DNA from: UBA6183 sp046314755
Lineage (GTDB): Bacteria > Bacteroidota > Bacteroidia > UKL13-3
DNA: 6,126 nucleotides
Direction: 5' to 3'
Assembly (NCBI GenBank): GCA_046314755.1
Contig: JBKDBG010000090.1
Coordinates: 1-6,126, forward strand
Shown one piece after another: positions 6,031-6,126 of this stretch. The first letter of the stretch is position 1; the number at the start of each line of letters is the position of its first letter. The notes under the pieces are model-generated. The model was not told where the DNA came from and made no database searches. It saw only the letters and a program-made list of their open reading frames with translations. Made by a program: the position numbers and the translations under genes.

Positions 6031-6126
6031 GTCTCATTTCTCACATCTCGTTTCTCAAGTCTTTCCTCTTTCAGCGAAGCGATCTATTGTCTTTTCTCTC
6101 CCAAATACCTATGTTTGAGTAAACAC

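Larger units (their letters stand above)
5708..6126. other. Gene-free region with low-complexity and repeat DNA
   Basis: No convincing gene is present on either strand. From left to right the region holds the short leader and possible promoter of the T9SS gene, two palindromes, a G/T-rich tandem repeat, a purine-rich tract (about 5885-5970), and then a mostly pyrimidine-rich stretch to about 6100 with a small hairpin. The open frame at 5734-5931 runs through palindromes and repeats and ends in Lys/Arg-rich low complexity, so it is not called. AAGTCTTTCCT occurs twice in the pyrimidine-rich part (5989-5999 and 6057-6067). The right edge shows no start or end of a neighbouring gene that I can support. 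Confidence 0.7.

Overview
The window looks like chromosomal DNA from a member of the Bacteroidota (Bacteroidetes). The evidence is a 1,182-residue secreted protein with a type IX secretion (T9SS) type A C-terminal sorting domain, AT-rich DNA, start codons without Shine-Dalgarno motifs, and possible promoters of the TAnnTTTG type known from this phylum. Genus cannot be told from the sequence.

Layout: (1) 1-757, a very AT-rich stretch (about 31% G+C by hand count over 181-720). It holds the 3' end of an unrecognised gene, followed 8 bases later by a complete unrecognised 195-residue gene. (2) 782-1477, a 231-residue exported protein that is probably a small outer-membrane beta barrel. (3) 1478-1677, a non-coding gap holding the second copy of a roughly 63-bp imperfect repeat. 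The first copy forms the 3' end of the 195-residue gene. (4) 1678-2085, a VOC/glyoxalase-superfamily protein. (5) 2105-2139, a perfect 16-bp-stem hairpin with A and T flanks, a bidirectional terminator between convergent genes. (6) 2159-5707 on the minus strand, the large T9SS surface or secreted protein (about 45% G+C in lines counted by hand). (7) 5708-6126, a gene-free region with a possible promoter for the large gene, two adjacent palindromes, a 14-bp G/T-rich tandem repeat, a purine-rich tract with an exact 26-bp repeat, and a following pyrimidine-rich stretch with a small hairpin.

The first three plus-strand genes are closely spaced (gaps of 8 and 24 bases) and may be cotranscribed. 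The VOC gene probably has its own promoter. Nothing in the sequence ties these genes to the T9SS protein functionally. I do not see a complete new defence, mobile or biosynthetic system. The most unusual item is the 817-bp-spaced repeat pair with a palindromic core: one copy encodes the C-terminus of the unrecognised gene, and the other lies just after the next gene.
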